Positions 25,250 to 37,492 of a stretch of DNA of 64,000 nucleotides are shown here, one piece after another. The DNA is taken from contig CAJVGD010000019.1 in the NCBI GenBank assembly GCA_910890315.1, positions 62,001 through 126,000 on the forward strand, read 5' to 3'. The position numbers were made by a program, and so were the translations under genes. A model generated the notes under the pieces. The model saw only the letters and a list, made by a program, of their open reading frames with translations, was not told the DNA's origin and did no database searches. How positions within the stretch are numbered: the stretch's first letter is position 1; each line of letters begins with the position of its first letter. This stretch comes from Serendipita indica DSM 11827 (taxonomy: Eukaryota > Basidiomycota > Agaricomycetes > Sebacinales > Serendipitaceae).

Positions 25250-27423
25250 TTACCCGTAACGCCGATTGCCATCGACTGCGTTGAACCAGTCGTCTGTATT
25301 CCGAGCGTGGTCCATCTGAGCCACGTTGATGATAATCGACTTGGATTGTGAGTCTGTCTTTGGTCAGCTGCTACTCAAATCCCACAAGTAAGCGGGCACC
25401 TACAGCTTTCAAACGCCTCGATCCCATTCTCCCTGCCTATCCCACTTTCTTTCATCCCACCCCTGCGATTGCGGTTACTCAGCGTCCTTCCCTGGGGCGA
25501 GATCGGTCCGCGGCTGGCTTACCATGGCGAGCTCGGGTCATTTCTGTGATGGGTATTGACCCAAACCAGACCAGACTCTAGCTCGTTAGCGATGCGGTGC
25601 GCTCTCGACAAGTCTTGCGTCCACAGCCCCGCACCAAGCCCATATTTGCAATCATTCGCCAGCGATACTGCATGCCTTTCGTTCTATTATGCAAATCAGT
25701 AGTTGATCACCTGTGCATCTGATCATATTACCTCGAATTTCGCAACGGCCAAAACCGGTCCAAAGACTTCTTCTTTCCATAGTTCATCCTCCACCCCGAC
25801 ATCCTCCACTATGGTCGGCGCAAAGAAGCTTCCCATCGAAAAGTCGAATCCGTCGAGAGATGAAACCCCATTCATCTTTTCCCCGCCAATCAGAATCTTG
25901 CGGTTGCTTTTGCGTACCGCGGCCGCAACTCTCTCAAGGCTCGCCGGCGAGATGACGGTGCCCATTGTGGACTGAGGATTTAGAGCTGGAAACAATCAGT
26001 CCACTGATAACGACAATAGTGAACATTTGACGCACGATCGCCCATGCCCTTGGTAATCTTGTCCACTTTTTCGACAAGGCGAGCCATGAACTCATCGTAA
26101 ATGGATTCATGAACAAGTAACCGCGTAGCCGAGACACATGTCTGTCCAGACGCGATGAATGCCGCAAAAGCCACCCCGTTGACCGCAGCAGCTATATCCG
26201 CATCTTCAAACACGACCACGGGTGCCTTTGGACGGATCAGCCAGAGTCGCGCATCGTCACGAAAACTATACTTTGCCACCAAGCTCCGCCGTGTAGGACG
26301 CCAAGTTGCTTCCTGCCAAGCTCCCAATCGCTCGCCCGGTATTCGTACCAGCCTACGGTGGTCAACCTCGCTCTATTATGTAAGGTAAACTCACTGTGAC
26401 GTCGACTTTCTTCACCAAAGGATGTGATACGAGGGTTCTCCCCAGTTCTGGACCTGCACCAGTGAGCACGGTGAGTACAGATGGTGGCAAGCCTGCCTCG
26501 AGGGCCAGTTCCGCAAACTCGAGCACGGTCAGGGGAGCTTGCTGCATTCGTTTATAAGTGCAAAGACTCGAAGGTTATTCATACCTCGGATGGCTTGACA
26601 ATCTAGTGACTATCAGCGACATCACAAGAGGAAATTTTCGCCATACAACCGAGTTTCCCGCTGCGAGAGCTGGGCCTATCTTTTTCAAGGCGATCAAGAG
26701 AGGATGATTGAAAGGCTATGATCATAAGAAGCTGCATCATGTACGAGTGGTGAACGGACCGTAATCTGGACAACAACTCCAAGTGGTATTCGATTGACAT
26801 AGTTGAGCAAGGGCCCCTGAGTCGGAGCGACAAAACCAGAATGTACACGAAGCAGTGCCGCATAATAGTCCCTGTAGGTCGATTGAGAAGAGATTACGAG
26901 TTGAACGGATAGACATACAGCCATTCAGGAAGTCGGGACAACTGGGCCCGCATTTCGCGAATAGCGCGTCCAGTTTGAAGACTCTCTAATTCTGCAAGCT
27001 CTGGAATTCGCTTTTCGAGAGACCTCGCCATCTTTCCCAGTACAACGAGCGTTGTATCGCTGGTGCGCGCGACCATTTGCCTTCTTTGAATGTCTCATGT
27101 GCTAAATTTACTGCTTCGTTTGCCTGTTCCGCTGATGTAGAGGTCACACTGTGGCTTATCAGGGGCGACTTGACCAGAATCATGAACCTACGTGGAAAGG
27201 AGGTCACCGTTCGCAGGGTTATGAACAGGAATCCTACAAATATCAGAGGCTAGTCTTGCTTTGAGTGATAGACTTGCTCGTTGCCTGCACCGGTCACAAA
27301 CTTGCCTCCAATAAACGGTCCATAGCGCGGTTTCTTGTGGACTGTCAGACGAAGAGAGTTGATAACACAGGGTCCACCGACCAATGATAGCTTCTTGAGG
27401 GCTTGGGCAGATCTCGTTGCCAT
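25250..27423 (-). CDS. NAD(P)-dependent aldehyde dehydrogenase
   Basis: About ten exons, roughly 520 residues, starting MATRSAQALKKLSLVGGPCV at 27423. Typical ALDH segments in order: IPVHNPANGDLLS, ITPFNHPLLIALKKIGPALA with AGNSVIVKPSE, KKVDVTAGTNTGRAIG, the general base in YTAELGGKAPVVVF, the catalytic cysteine in ASGQTCVSATRLLV, DPLNPQSTMG, EEVFGPVLAVAKFEN, and the C-terminal GGMKESGIGRENGIEAFESY. It oxidises an aldehyde to the acid using NAD(P)+. The 30-residue start is basic and could be an organellar signal. The first intron is awkward: the donor after NEQ and the tgtag acceptor are off by one base, although an earlier donor (gtttgt) would give GGKIPVHN in frame. The substrate class is not assigned. 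Confidence 0.88.
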
Positions 27424-27935
27424 TGTGGTCGGGTCAGAGTTGTTTATCTACGAGCGTTCTGCAAACATCTTCCAGAACTGTTCGACGTTTTTGCATCTCC
27501 ACGATGTGCAAGCTAAGTAAACGACGCGGGGCCCTTGTCGACTCGCTTGTGAGGGCCTGAGAACGGCGGTCGCGGCCTTGGACTGCGATCCAAACTCGCC
27601 CGAGCTTTGCCACTCCGGTTTTGTAAATCACTTTGATGTCCACATTTTGTCATTTGCAGCGTCGACGATCCACAATGTCCAAAACAAGGGGGTCAAACCA
27701 CTTGGACCTGCTGACCACCTTCGACTTTGGAGAAACGAGACGCAAGCCTTGAACGGGCTCAAGCACGATATCCTATTGCCTTTTAATGTCGGAGCACAAC
27801 GTAAAATGGAAACAGCAGCTCGCTGACAGCCGGTGCGTTGCATCTAATCCAGCTTTGAAAAATCAAAGTTGATATCAAAGTAGCGACACGTTCGAGGCAA
27901 AAGTCGACGTAATTTTGCGCTCTTTGCTTAATGAA
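27424..27935. promoter_or_regulatory. divergent promoter, ALDH and coiled-coil gene
   Basis: A 512-base gap between divergent start codons. Short reading frames occur on both strands (for example 27578-27826) but none shows a recognisable domain or splice partner, so I take the stretch to be regulatory. Confidence 0.45.
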
Positions 27936-29730
27936 ATGTCTGGAGGCACGTCTACGACTGAGAAACCTCCTGAGCGGAGCGAAGCAGCGACTCAGACGGA
28001 GCCTGAAGTTTCAAACATGCAACTTGTCGTGTCGCTCTCACCTGTGGTGACTACATCGGACAGTGGGACACTCGTGGACCAAAAGGACGAGGCTTCGCGC
28101 GATATACTGCACCGGTTGAGGGAGTCCATGCCTGAGGGTGAAGAGGCGCTGCGAGCGACGATAGCCGTTACATATTCCATTCTCATTCAACAGAAGAGCA
28201 CGATAAGAAGTTTTGAGCAATCTTTGGTATCTCTGAGGGACGAAAACTCGGTTCTCGTGAAACGCCTGGAAGCAAAGGAGGCGGAGAATCGCAAATATCA
28301 GGCTGCCCAGGAAACACACGAAATCACTACGAATAGACTGACGGCAGAGCTGAAAAAGGCAGGAAGAGAAGTCGAAACACTGCGAAAGTCGATTGGCGAG
28401 TTTCACATACCAGCAAGTCCATTATTCCAAAGCGTCAAAGATGCCGTCCTCAGGGATATGCGAGGAGAGAGTATGTGATATTTGCGCTACATGTTCCCGC
28501 TAAAGCTGCATTAGAATCGGTCTCACCCCGTATTCTTTCACATCCGCTCCAACTAACAGAGGACTTGCCAGAGGCGCGGCCTGTCAAGGTTAGTTCATCT
28601 CCTCGCAACTAAATCGGCCTAATTCTGGCAATAGCGGCCACGAACAAACTCGCGTGACCTGTCGACTTCCCTCGTGATAGACACGGAGATAGCCCACCGT
28701 CCTCATCAGCCTGCAACCGTTCATTCGGCTCCAATCATTCCAGGTAGACCTCTGGACACGCAAATGCAGAACATGTTTCCCAACCATCCATCGGCTCCGC
28801 CTCGACCAACTTATACCAATCAATCCCATCCCGCAAATGCACCACCGCAAATGCCAGCCCAGATGGTTCACCCCATTTAAACCTGCGCGGCCGTGGTCAT
28901 CGACCTTCTCGCTCGCTCTCCCTGGATGTCCATCCCAACCCACATTTCCAGCCGCCTCTACCTACACAAGGTCCTCAGAGCTCCATGTTACTTTACACGG
29001 TTCAACAATCGATTCCTCCCAATGGTAACGGTCAACCGCAGATTACTGCGATACCGTATGGTTGGAAGCCTCCGTCCGCTTCGCCTGCTGGACCAGTTAT
29101 CCCAATCCGATCCTCACACCCGCCTCCTCCACTACCGGTCACTATTGAAGACCGATCATCTACTTTACTGTCGATGCCGCCACCATCTCAGCAAATGCAT
29201 GCACCTCAGCCACAGCCGCGGTCAGCCAATCAGTCGCCGGCGACTCAACCACCTCTCTCTCTCGTGGGAAGGAGTCCAAGTTCTCATTCCAGAAATTTGG
29301 AAGGCAGTATCGAGGGTGCGGTGCCAATGAACAGGTCGCAAGCCAATTCAAGCAGTAACCCAACATCAGGTGTTGGATCAACTGGTAGTGCCGTGAATCC
29401 TGTCTCTGGACCTTCTTTTCCGCGGCTACCTACGAGGCCAGGCCCGCCAAAGGTTGTTCCGATCGAGATGTCGAATCCCAAGGCACGACGGCTGTGTGAA
29501 GCATTGTGGGATTTGACAGAGGTTGACAACGTCCTCGCTGGCAGGTGTAAGACATGCGGGTACGTAGTAGATCCTATTATAATGATAGCTAACCTTGTTT
29601 TAGGTTAACGGGACAGATCATTGGATCGTTTGGTGACGCCTTGCAGCATTCTGCCAACTCACATCTCGCGCAATTTGATGATGCGTATGTAACATGTATC
29701 GAGGGACAAAGCAACTCCAAGACTTCGTAG
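27936..29730 (+). CDS. coiled-coil, proline-rich protein with C-terminal Cys motif, unknown
   Basis: Start MSGGTSTTEKPPERSEAATQ at 27936. Residues about 50-180 are a coiled coil (VSLRDENSVLVKRLEAKEAE, NRLTAELKKAGREVETLR). Two introns follow (near 28,473-28,516 and 28,591-28,635), then several hundred residues rich in Pro, Ser and Gln. The C-terminus is more ordered: NPKARRLCEALWDLTEVDNV, AGRCKTCG, then across a last intron LTGQIIGSFGDALQHSANSH. The CxxC within this end could be half of a metal site. Near 28,872 the frame changes by one base beside a run of four C; one more C would give VHPHLNLRGRGHRPSRS. Both sides look coding. I do not recognise the family. The coiled coil plus basic disordered middle would suit a nuclear scaffold, which is a guess. 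Confidence 0.6.
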
Positions 29731-29926
29731 ATGTAATTACCCCTTTCGCCGACTTGCTTCCTGCTTGACTAGCCGATGACCGTGCGGCCAATGTATCCTA
29801 TATCTGTTCAACCCATTCGTTCATCAAACTATGCATTGATCCATTCGGACCTTTGATTGATAGCTATGTTACAGCTTGTGTTTATTGTCGAGTCGCGTGA
29901 CTCAGTATAGATACATCCGACTCGCG

Positions 29927-31534
29927 TTATTTCCCTTTCAACCGTTGATCGCTTGCTCTAAGAGCTTTTGGGCGCGCTTTGTTGCTGACCGCGGGATCTA
30001 TGGCATAATGAGGAGATTGCGAGTGGACAAATTGTGAAGGACCCACGAGGATGTTTAAGCAATCCTTTGTTTGCGTAAAGTGGTGTTCTATGCTTTCGTC
30101 GTCCAGAACCCTTGTGCACACCCCAAGAATGTGTATAGGGGAGAGTGTGCCTTGTGGCGAATTAGCAAAGACTCTGATGGGAGTGGAAAACGTACCGGTT
30201 TCAGACGAGATTTGAAGCACCTTGAAGCCCTCATCGTTCAGACTGTTGCTCGAGTGAGAACTTGCCGGGAGAGGTGCATCGTCCATCTCAAAAGCACCTT
30301 CGTCGTCGCCTCTCCTCGCTCTTTTAGACATCGTTTCCGTCTCTGAATCCGCTTCGTCTTCGGAAACGGCCACGTCGCCACATCCACCGATAAGCAAGCT
30401 ACTTTCGAATAATTTGGCCAAGAGTCGACCGCGCGCCATGATGGACGCGCGTACTTCATTGTCCTTGCCGCTTCTATGACCGGGGACTGGGCGCTGTATT
30501 ACAAGTGATGCGAATGGAAGAATGTCCTTGTGCTCGTTTTTCGGTTCCTTTAGAGACAAACCTGTATCGCTCGTGGGACGTGAGGTGTACAAAGGTGGTG
30601 AACTTTGAGCAAGAGTGATAGATTGGTGATGAGAGTGAAGGGTGGACGTTGGTGCATAGGAAGAAGAAAGCGAGTCCTGTCGAGGGGCGAGGAGTAGAGA
30701 CCGTCCACCGTTTGTGATATCCGCTGAATGACGCGATACGAGTTTGGGACGACGGAAAGATTCTGACCGTGCTCTGCTGACGCGCCATGCTGCTGGTAAG
30801 GGTGGTGGGAGTCGAGTGGATGGTGAAGGGGTCAGGAGCGTGTCTGGCCATCCAAGCATTTGGACGAGTCGTAATAGCCAATCATTTGATGCGGCAAATT
30901 GTGTCGTGTGTAGACCGTGAAAGGCATGGGTATGTGGCAGGGTGCGCAGGGACCACGTTTGGCTATGGCTATCTTCTTCAGAGTGCTTTCGTGATGGGAC
31001 TCGAGAGCGCGAGCGGCGTTTATTGGGCGTGTACGTGTCTTCCTCGTCGGAGAAGATGAATTCCAGGTCGTGGAGGAGAGAGCAGACACGGGCGATGCAG
31101 TCCGACTCGACCTGGGGATTGTTCAATCAGAGATATAGAGACGGAGAAAGGAATTTGTTTACAAATAGATAGTCTGTACTCATCGAGGTCTGATACATGA
31201 ACTGGATACTCTTTGCTTGCAGAGACTGGATGAGCTCGAGCAGGCCATGGTCATCGGTATCGAGGGAGAACACGGCCCAGGCCTCAGCTGAGGTGATTAT
31301 TGAAATATCCTCTGAAAGGTGCTTGTCAAATAGGAGCGATACTTGGTCATCATTGAGCGTAAGACTGAAAAAGGAGAGCGTTGGCTGGAGGAGCTGCGGC
31401 TGCTTAGGAAAAATCCAGTAAAAACCATGAGGAAGTACCTTTGCAAATAGATGATGGATATAATCAGCAAACTCGTCCCGCTGAAAGGAGAGGACGGCAA
31501 GGGGGATTGGAAGGAGATCTACGTGAGATGGCAT
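29927..31534 (-). CDS. ACT-domain protein resembling CASTOR1/GATS arginine sensors
   Basis: Two exons joined by a short intron (gtaaac...cccag) that gives TDYLFVESDCIARVCSLLHD; about 530 residues from the ATG at 31534. The N-terminal part reads SFFSLTLNDDQVSLLFD, AEAWAVFSLDTDDHGLLELI and SIQFMYQTSMSTDYLFV, which follows the CASTOR order: a FFSLT strand, an LNVSS-like strand, then the ligand-side strand YQTDFILV. A second ACT-like unit appears near the end (HILGVCTRVLDDESIEHH, then DCLNILV). Between them lie about 280 disordered residues with two Ser/Arg patches. CASTOR proteins bind arginine and regulate TORC1 through GATOR2 in animals; whether the fungal protein binds an amino acid is inference. 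An alternative is a generic ACT-fold protein without such a role. Confidence 0.6.
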
Positions 31535-31799
31535 CTTGGACCATAGGCAACCATGAAAGGGACTGTTTACTCGGCTACTGGGATCAGCTGATGGGCAGAG
31601 CCGAGTGCATTCATAGGGGCATCACGTGACTGAACACGTTTTTACCTCATTTTCGACAGAGACGCGTAGAACATGCTAATGATACTCTTTTTTATTTTAT
31701 AGTACATTTTAAAGACTATTATGAGGAGACGCAAAGGCAACGGGGTTGGGCATTGTTTGGCCAAACATTCTTGAACCCGCCCACTGCATCTGGGACGCG
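31535..31799. promoter_or_regulatory. divergent promoter, ACT protein and disordered protein
   Basis: 265 bases between divergent start codons, with an A/T-rich stretch near 31,680-31,720 (ttttttattttatagtacatttt is avoided here as a full quotation; core tttattttatag). It should hold both promoters. Confidence 0.4.
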
Positions 31800-34700
31800 A
31801 TGCACAGGCAGACTGACATTGAGAACATTGCACCAGAACGTACTCTTGTCCCCATCCGTCGCATGTCCACTCTTATCCCACTCCGCAAGGCGTCCCGCTC
31901 CGCCCACCACCCCCTCGACGGCGTATTCCCGCGTATGGATCCTCTCCAGACATCCACAAACACCTTTGAGTCTGAATACACGCCATATCTCGACCAACGA
32001 CGCGTCGAGCGCTCCGAAAAACGCGTCCAACGCGTCGGCACTAAGAGCAGCATCCCGCGGCCATCCCACATGTCGCACAGGACGGCCGATCATGGCGATG
32101 AGACTCGCAAGAAAAAGGAGAAATCAAAGTCAAAGAGCGCGTTTATGTTCCCTGGAACCCTCAACTACCAGCCCGTCACGACCCAGTTTCCCATGTCCCC
32201 ACCGCCCGAGGAAGAGCTTCGGTTGCAACGAGTGAGCATAAAATTAAATACAGACTCTGATAGCTTACTTTTATTTTCTTAAAGGTGACCAGGCCCCCTC
32301 ACGATTTCATGCACAAGCTTGCCGCCATCGTCCCTATCGATACGACCAAACCCATCTCTCGCGAAAAGGAAAAGGATAAAAATCCTAGAAAGAGACAGAG
32401 GTCGCAGTCTCGAGTGCGCTCTCGCGCCGCCAGCCCAGATCCGTCGCCGCGCAAATTGGTCAAAACACATGAGGGCGACACGAGCTTTGGGTCCAGCCGG
32501 GGTCGTCAGCCTCGGCGTGACTCATTATCACAAGAATCACTGGATCGGTCACTTTCTCGTGATCGCTCAGGAGTACAAGAGCACTCGACGACCAAGGTCA
32601 AAAAATCGCGCGAGTCGAAGCATGCCGACGAGACTCAAAAGGCAGATAGGAGAAAGTCGAATCCTGAAGGAAAATCGCGTCCTCGTTCGCATTCTCGATC
32701 AAATCTAAAGTCGAGAGCCAGCGCACCTGGACCGGCTTCCAGTCGCAAGTCTGGCGCCTCTCAGTCGAGTCGAAGAGCGACGTTGAACACGCCTGCGAAT
32801 CGATACGTTCGACCCCCTCCATTTGATTCCCTTCCGCCTGTCGCTCCCCCCAGCCCCTCTGATGACCCCTTATTGCTCGTGCCTTCGCCACGGCATCGCT
32901 CCAGAAAGTCGCTGGCCAGTCCGAGCAAAGATCACAGATCGCCGAACCGACGACAGACAGTTTCGAGATATGACTGGACGATGGAGTCGAGCGACCCCCT
33001 CTCACGCAATGACATTTCCTTGCACGAGGAAGAGTGGGACAAAAGCATACTTGGGCTTAGGGCACACACGAAGACTGCGGCTGCTACCGAAAAGCAAAAG
33101 AAGGAACGAAAGAGGAAATCGGCAGTAGAAGTTGTACCACCTTCGCGACATGTGGAAGAGCCCGTCGCCCCTCTTTACGACGAAGATTCTCAGATGCGTG
33201 ATGTGTTTTATGACGAGGTCGCTGCCGTTGAACAAGGATGGGCCGAACCTGTCGAGGAGCCATCGTATCAAGAGCACTCGGCTGATGTTCCAAGTCACGA
33301 ATACGAATCTCAAGTGCAGCAGTATCCGGATGAAGGAGTTCAACGGGACTATGTCGTCCCAATGAACTTTGGCTCGAGCGTCTCTCAGCGTATCGAGTCG
33401 CCCATTGGTCTCACATCCCCTCCTGCGGTAACGACAGGAACATCGAATGGCTCTCCAGACCTTTTACTATTCGCATCGCCAACCAAGCGAAAGGGTATTC
33501 CTCCGCCAGTAAAGGCATCGTCCACGCGCTCCGTCCGTCCACCGAGTCCTTGGCTCCGTCCGTCTGTTGCCCAAGAGGAGTCCTTTGCACAACAAGAGGT
33601 TGAAGAGGAGTATTGGGCGCCACTCCAAGATAATGCGTCGGATAGCGATGAAGAGCAGCAGGTTATCGAGGACGTGGATCAGAGTGCGCCCGAACTCCCG
33701 CCTCGAGAAGAAGAGCAGGAGCCCGAAGAACAGGAACCTGTCAGCATTCAGCAGCAAACTCGCACGACACCGGTACTTGAACCCATCTTCCCTCGTCGAT
33801 CTGTTTCGAAAGAACCTACCCGCCGATCTGTCTCCCGCGAACCAAGTGTTCAGCCTACCACACTGGTATTTAGAGCACCTAGTGTACAACCTCCATCAAA
33901 AGCGACCAGCCTTCAACCTACAGCGATCTCCCGAGCCCCCAGTGTACAACCTACCAGAGCAGTGTCCAGAGAGCCTAGCTTACAGCCAGAAATTGAACAT
34001 ACCCAAGATGTAGTTCCACTGGCTCCTGCCATACCGACAGTCGTTCTCGCCCCCGCTACGCCTTCGCCCATCAAGCCTGTCAATCGTACTTCCAGAGTCG
34101 AACAACCGGCGCAAGTGCCATCTCCTATTCAGCAAGCTTCGCCAGCCCCTTCCCCCCCCCGTGCACGCGCCACGTCGTCTTCACCTCGCTCACGTACGCA
34201 AACAGCCTCACCTGTTCCTTTTACACGCCGCTTCATGTCTCCAATTCCACCTACACAGTCCTCTGGTCCGATCTACATTACCCAACCTTCTACTTCTGCT
34301 CAGCACCGCGGTCAGCCAGAAATGTCTGCCGCACCTCCTGAGCAAGAACAGAGTGGGTACGAGAGTGACGATCATGAGAGTGGTGGATTCGGCGGTGGCA
34401 AGACGCTTTCGCAGCGTTTTGCGGATCTCGAGGTCAAGCTTGCAAAGGAAGGGCGTTCGTTTAGGTTTTCAGAGATTGCGGCTATCCCTTCGTCGGATCA
34501 TAGCATTCGCTTCGGCCCTAGCGACCTCCCGGATTCGTCCCCGCAAAAGGCGAGCACGGTTGATGAGGAAGAGCAAGAAGAGGTGCTGCAAGAGTCGTTG
34601 ATTGTCGACGAGGAAGATACAGATGCCATGGACATTGTTCTCGAGTCCGCGGCTCCAGAGAGGAAGACCCCAGTCCTCCAAGAGGAGTCGGCCTCGTTCA

Positions 34701-36437
34701 TCTCGCCTATTCAACGCGCCCCGTCTGTTCACGAGGAAAGCGTGCAGGTCGCTCAAGAGTCGCATATCGAACAGGTTGTAGACGCCAGTATACAAGATTC
34801 TAAGGCTCCGGCAACGGTTGTCGTTCCATCGCTCGGCTCGGCGTTTCCTTCGCCGCTCATGGCCCGACAGGAGATGCTTGTCGACGAAGAGGTTCAGGCA
34901 GAGGAAGCACCCGAGGAGATGGTCGAAGCTGGGCCTTCATGGGAGGATGATACCGATGCCGAGCCACTCGTCCAGATTAGGAGCATGGATCCTCATGCTG
35001 CTGCGCGTGCTGCTGCTATTCTCAACTTGGTGCGACACTCCTTTACATTTATTGATTTGATTTTGATGTTGTTTTTAGCATCACGAGTATGTCCAAGGAA
35101 CACCAAAACGCCGTGCCTCGTCGGTTGCTTGGAGCAACGCTTCTCGTCGTCATTCGGTCACACCCGCCGTTGGTGCTCAACCTCGAAGTTCGCAGGTGTT
35201 TGCTACGCCAAGCCGGATTGGTGGAGAAGTTAGCCAACTCGTATCCGTCCCTCAATTCGACGACATGACCAGCCTTCGTGGGGTTTCGATGGCCCCAAGC
35301 GCTGTATCAGAAGTGCAACGTGTGCCCCCTCCGTGGACTCGACAAGAGTGGAAGGCACTCGAGCAGTGCTTTACCGACGTTCGCAACGAGGCTGCCTTGG
35401 CTGCTGGAATGGACGATGTTGACCCAGAGGATATCGAGCTCGACGACGTTGTGGACCGTTTCGTCGACAACTTTGCTCAAGGTATCAGGCTCAAGGGAGA
35501 ATGGAGCTGGTGAGTAACCTAGCTATTACTCCATGGTTGTATCTAACGGACTTCTAGGGATAAGATGCGCCGCCGTGCATGTGCTCTCATTTCCCGTCAA
35601 AAGGAAGGCAAAGCTCGCGGGCTCGCTCCAAGCTCTCCTGCTCTCTCCATGATCACCCCCGTACGCCCATCAGTTGGCGTTCAACGCGCTGTCAGGATGC
35701 CCTCCGAGGCACCGACAAACTACAGTCAAGACATGACACCCTCACTGCCCCGACGCAACCGCGATATGCCCCCTCCAGCCCACATTCCCATCCGAACGGC
35801 ACACATTGATCGCTCAAAGTCTCCATACCCATCGCTTCCACCATCAAAACCGTATCAGATTCCGTCTGCAACCCCTCTTGGACCGACTGTTCGCTCTGCT
35901 ACAGAGCCAACGTCTGCCTCGCGCCGCATGCTCAATTGGATGGGCTCATTCTTACGCTCGGGTAGCCAAGAGCCCAAGAACAAGCAGATGAAAAACACTC
36001 AAAACGAGTATGTGCCTTGCTTGCCGCCCATTTCCGACGCGGATCGCGAAGCGCTACGACACGTGCCTACGCCACCACCAAAGCGCAAAGAACGCATCGT
36101 GCCGCCCAAGGAGCAAGTGCAGCTACAACACGTCCCGACGCCACAACCAATTCGCATCCCGCGCAAACTGAATCACAAGAGCAGCACGGGCAGCGTCAAA
36201 GATATGATCAAGAGCTTTGAAAGTCTGTCCGAGGACGCGTCGCGCTCGAGTATTAGCATCCGATCAACAATTCCACACAAGATTTCGAACATTTCGTTGG
36301 CATCGTCTGCACGCACCGCCGAGTCGTCGACCGAGTGGTCCAAGGAACGCTCCGAGTTGCGCGAAATGTCATTTGGCAGTGTGCGCTCATTGGGAGAAGG
36401 AAGAATCAAATCTGACACGAGTTGGATTCGAGAGTAA
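31800..36437 (+). CDS. large disordered Ser/Pro/Arg-rich protein, unknown
   Basis: About 1,480 residues from the ATG at 31800 (an alternative start is 31863, MSTLIPLRKASRSAHH). Introns: about 32,235-32,284, 35,032-35,080 and 35,513-35,558; all keep frame. Almost all of it is low-complexity: Arg/Ser-rich near the start (KRQRSQSRVRSRAASPDPSP), acidic patches, and a short repeat of the kind SREPSVQP. The one clearly ordered stretch is near residues 1,110-1,190: PPPWTRQEWKALEQCFTDVR, then DPEDIELDDVVDRFVDNFAQ, then WSWDKMRRRACALISRQ. The WTxxEWKxLE pattern resembles a Myb/SANT-like helix start, but the spacing of aromatic residues is incomplete. Near the C-terminus SRRMLNWMGSFLRSGSQ could be an amphipathic helix. 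Composition suggests a nuclear or nuclear-envelope protein. I do not recognise it. Confidence 0.7.
33790..33990 (+). repeat. imperfect REPSVQP repeats inside the disordered protein
   Basis: Six to seven copies of a 9-16 residue unit in one run: SVSKEPTRRSVSREPSVQPT, then FRAPSVQPP, TSLQPTAISRAPSVQPT and AVSREPSLQP. Copies vary in sequence and length. Each has a serine set among Arg, Glu and Pro, suitable for phosphorylation. Confidence 0.75.
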
Positions 36438-36605
36438 ACCCACAATTTTCTATTAGATCTGCTATGGTTTTGGTTCCTGGTTTCCTGGTTTCGGTCTCCG
36501 TTTCGCCTCATTTCAGTCTCTCAGTAACGCAACAATCTGTTTGATGTCTTCTGTATAGTTTAATGGAATAAAGACAATCTGCATGTATACCTTGGATGCA
36601 AAAAC

Positions 36606-37184
36606 TCAGCGTAACTTGAGGTAGATGAGGATAATAACTGTCAAACAAACGGTCATAAGAGACAGAAGAGCGCCTATTGTTCCACAGTAGACGTTTCCGC
36701 CTGCGCGTCTCATGGTTTGACGTCGAACGATTTCTCGTTCTTCTCGTTGCCTTTGGATCAAGCCTGCGGCTGAAGAGGACCGGCTAATGGGTCGAAAATG
36801 TGGTTGACCATCGAATGGTGGGGCGAGTGAGGATGAAGACCGTCTGTGGACGGATGAACGAGGGTCGAGAGAGGCAGCGCGTAGCATGGGCTCAAACGAC
36901 GTGCTCGCGCTATCTGGCGACGGTGTTATACTCCTGTAATCAATGAGTGGAGCACCAAGTGATTGTAAAAGTGCTCACCGTAGATCTCCTGAAACATAGC
37001 CCGACTTGAGTTCGCCATCGAGGTCAATACCCGTGTCTGTGTTGAGATAAAACGAGGTCCGTTCGTTTTGATTTCCAATTCTTGATGGTCGCAAACGCGT
37101 CTCGCCTCTTTCCAACGTCAACGAGGGGGAATGCTTGACATGGGCCTGACGAGTATAATCCGAAGGTGTGAAGAGAAAAGACAT
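36606..37184 (-). CDS. small tail-anchored membrane protein
   Basis: Two exons with a 50-base-class intron (gtgagc...tacag) that restores GYVSGDLRSITPSPDSAST; about 175 residues from MSFLFTPSDYTRQAHVKHSP at 37184 to the stop at 36606-36608. The body is soluble, with TSFYLNTDTGIDLDGELKSG and a Ser/Arg-rich middle. Just before the end a basic helix (LIQRQREEREIVRRQTMRR) precedes one hydrophobic segment (LLSLMTVCLTVIILIYLKLR) that reaches the C-terminus. This is tail-anchor topology, with the bulk in the cytosol and insertion after translation into ER or mitochondrial outer membrane. I do not recognise the family; SNAREs share the topology but the heptad pattern is too short here. Confidence 0.7.
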
Positions 37185-37492
37185 CTGATATAGTGTCAGA
37201 AATATGACATTTTGGAAATGGAGATGGGACCTAATGTACAAGTGGAGAGATGATGAAACGAGTCCAAGGTGCATTGTGTATTTGTTTTGAACTTGTACTC
37301 AGCCACTGCCTTGCCATACAAAGCCCGTCGGATACATCGTAAACTTGCCGGCTATTAGACTACATTTGAGCCCGACGGCAGCTTCTTGACTTTGTGCGTG
37401 GCCAGCCTGCGACGCCAGACGTTGGCCGCGCCGCTCTCCGTCATTTCTCGCGGAGTCGACAAAGACCAAAAGGAGCGCTATCGGTCATAAAA
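37185..37492. promoter_or_regulatory. divergent promoter, tail-anchored protein and BTB-CAP-Gly gene
   Basis: 308 bases between divergent start codons. No clear TATA element or named binding site was found. Confidence 0.45.

Noticed and set aside
27578-27826. 82-codon plus-strand frame upstream of the coiled-coil gene
   Set aside because: No domain, no splice link to the next gene, and it lies in a divergent promoter gap.
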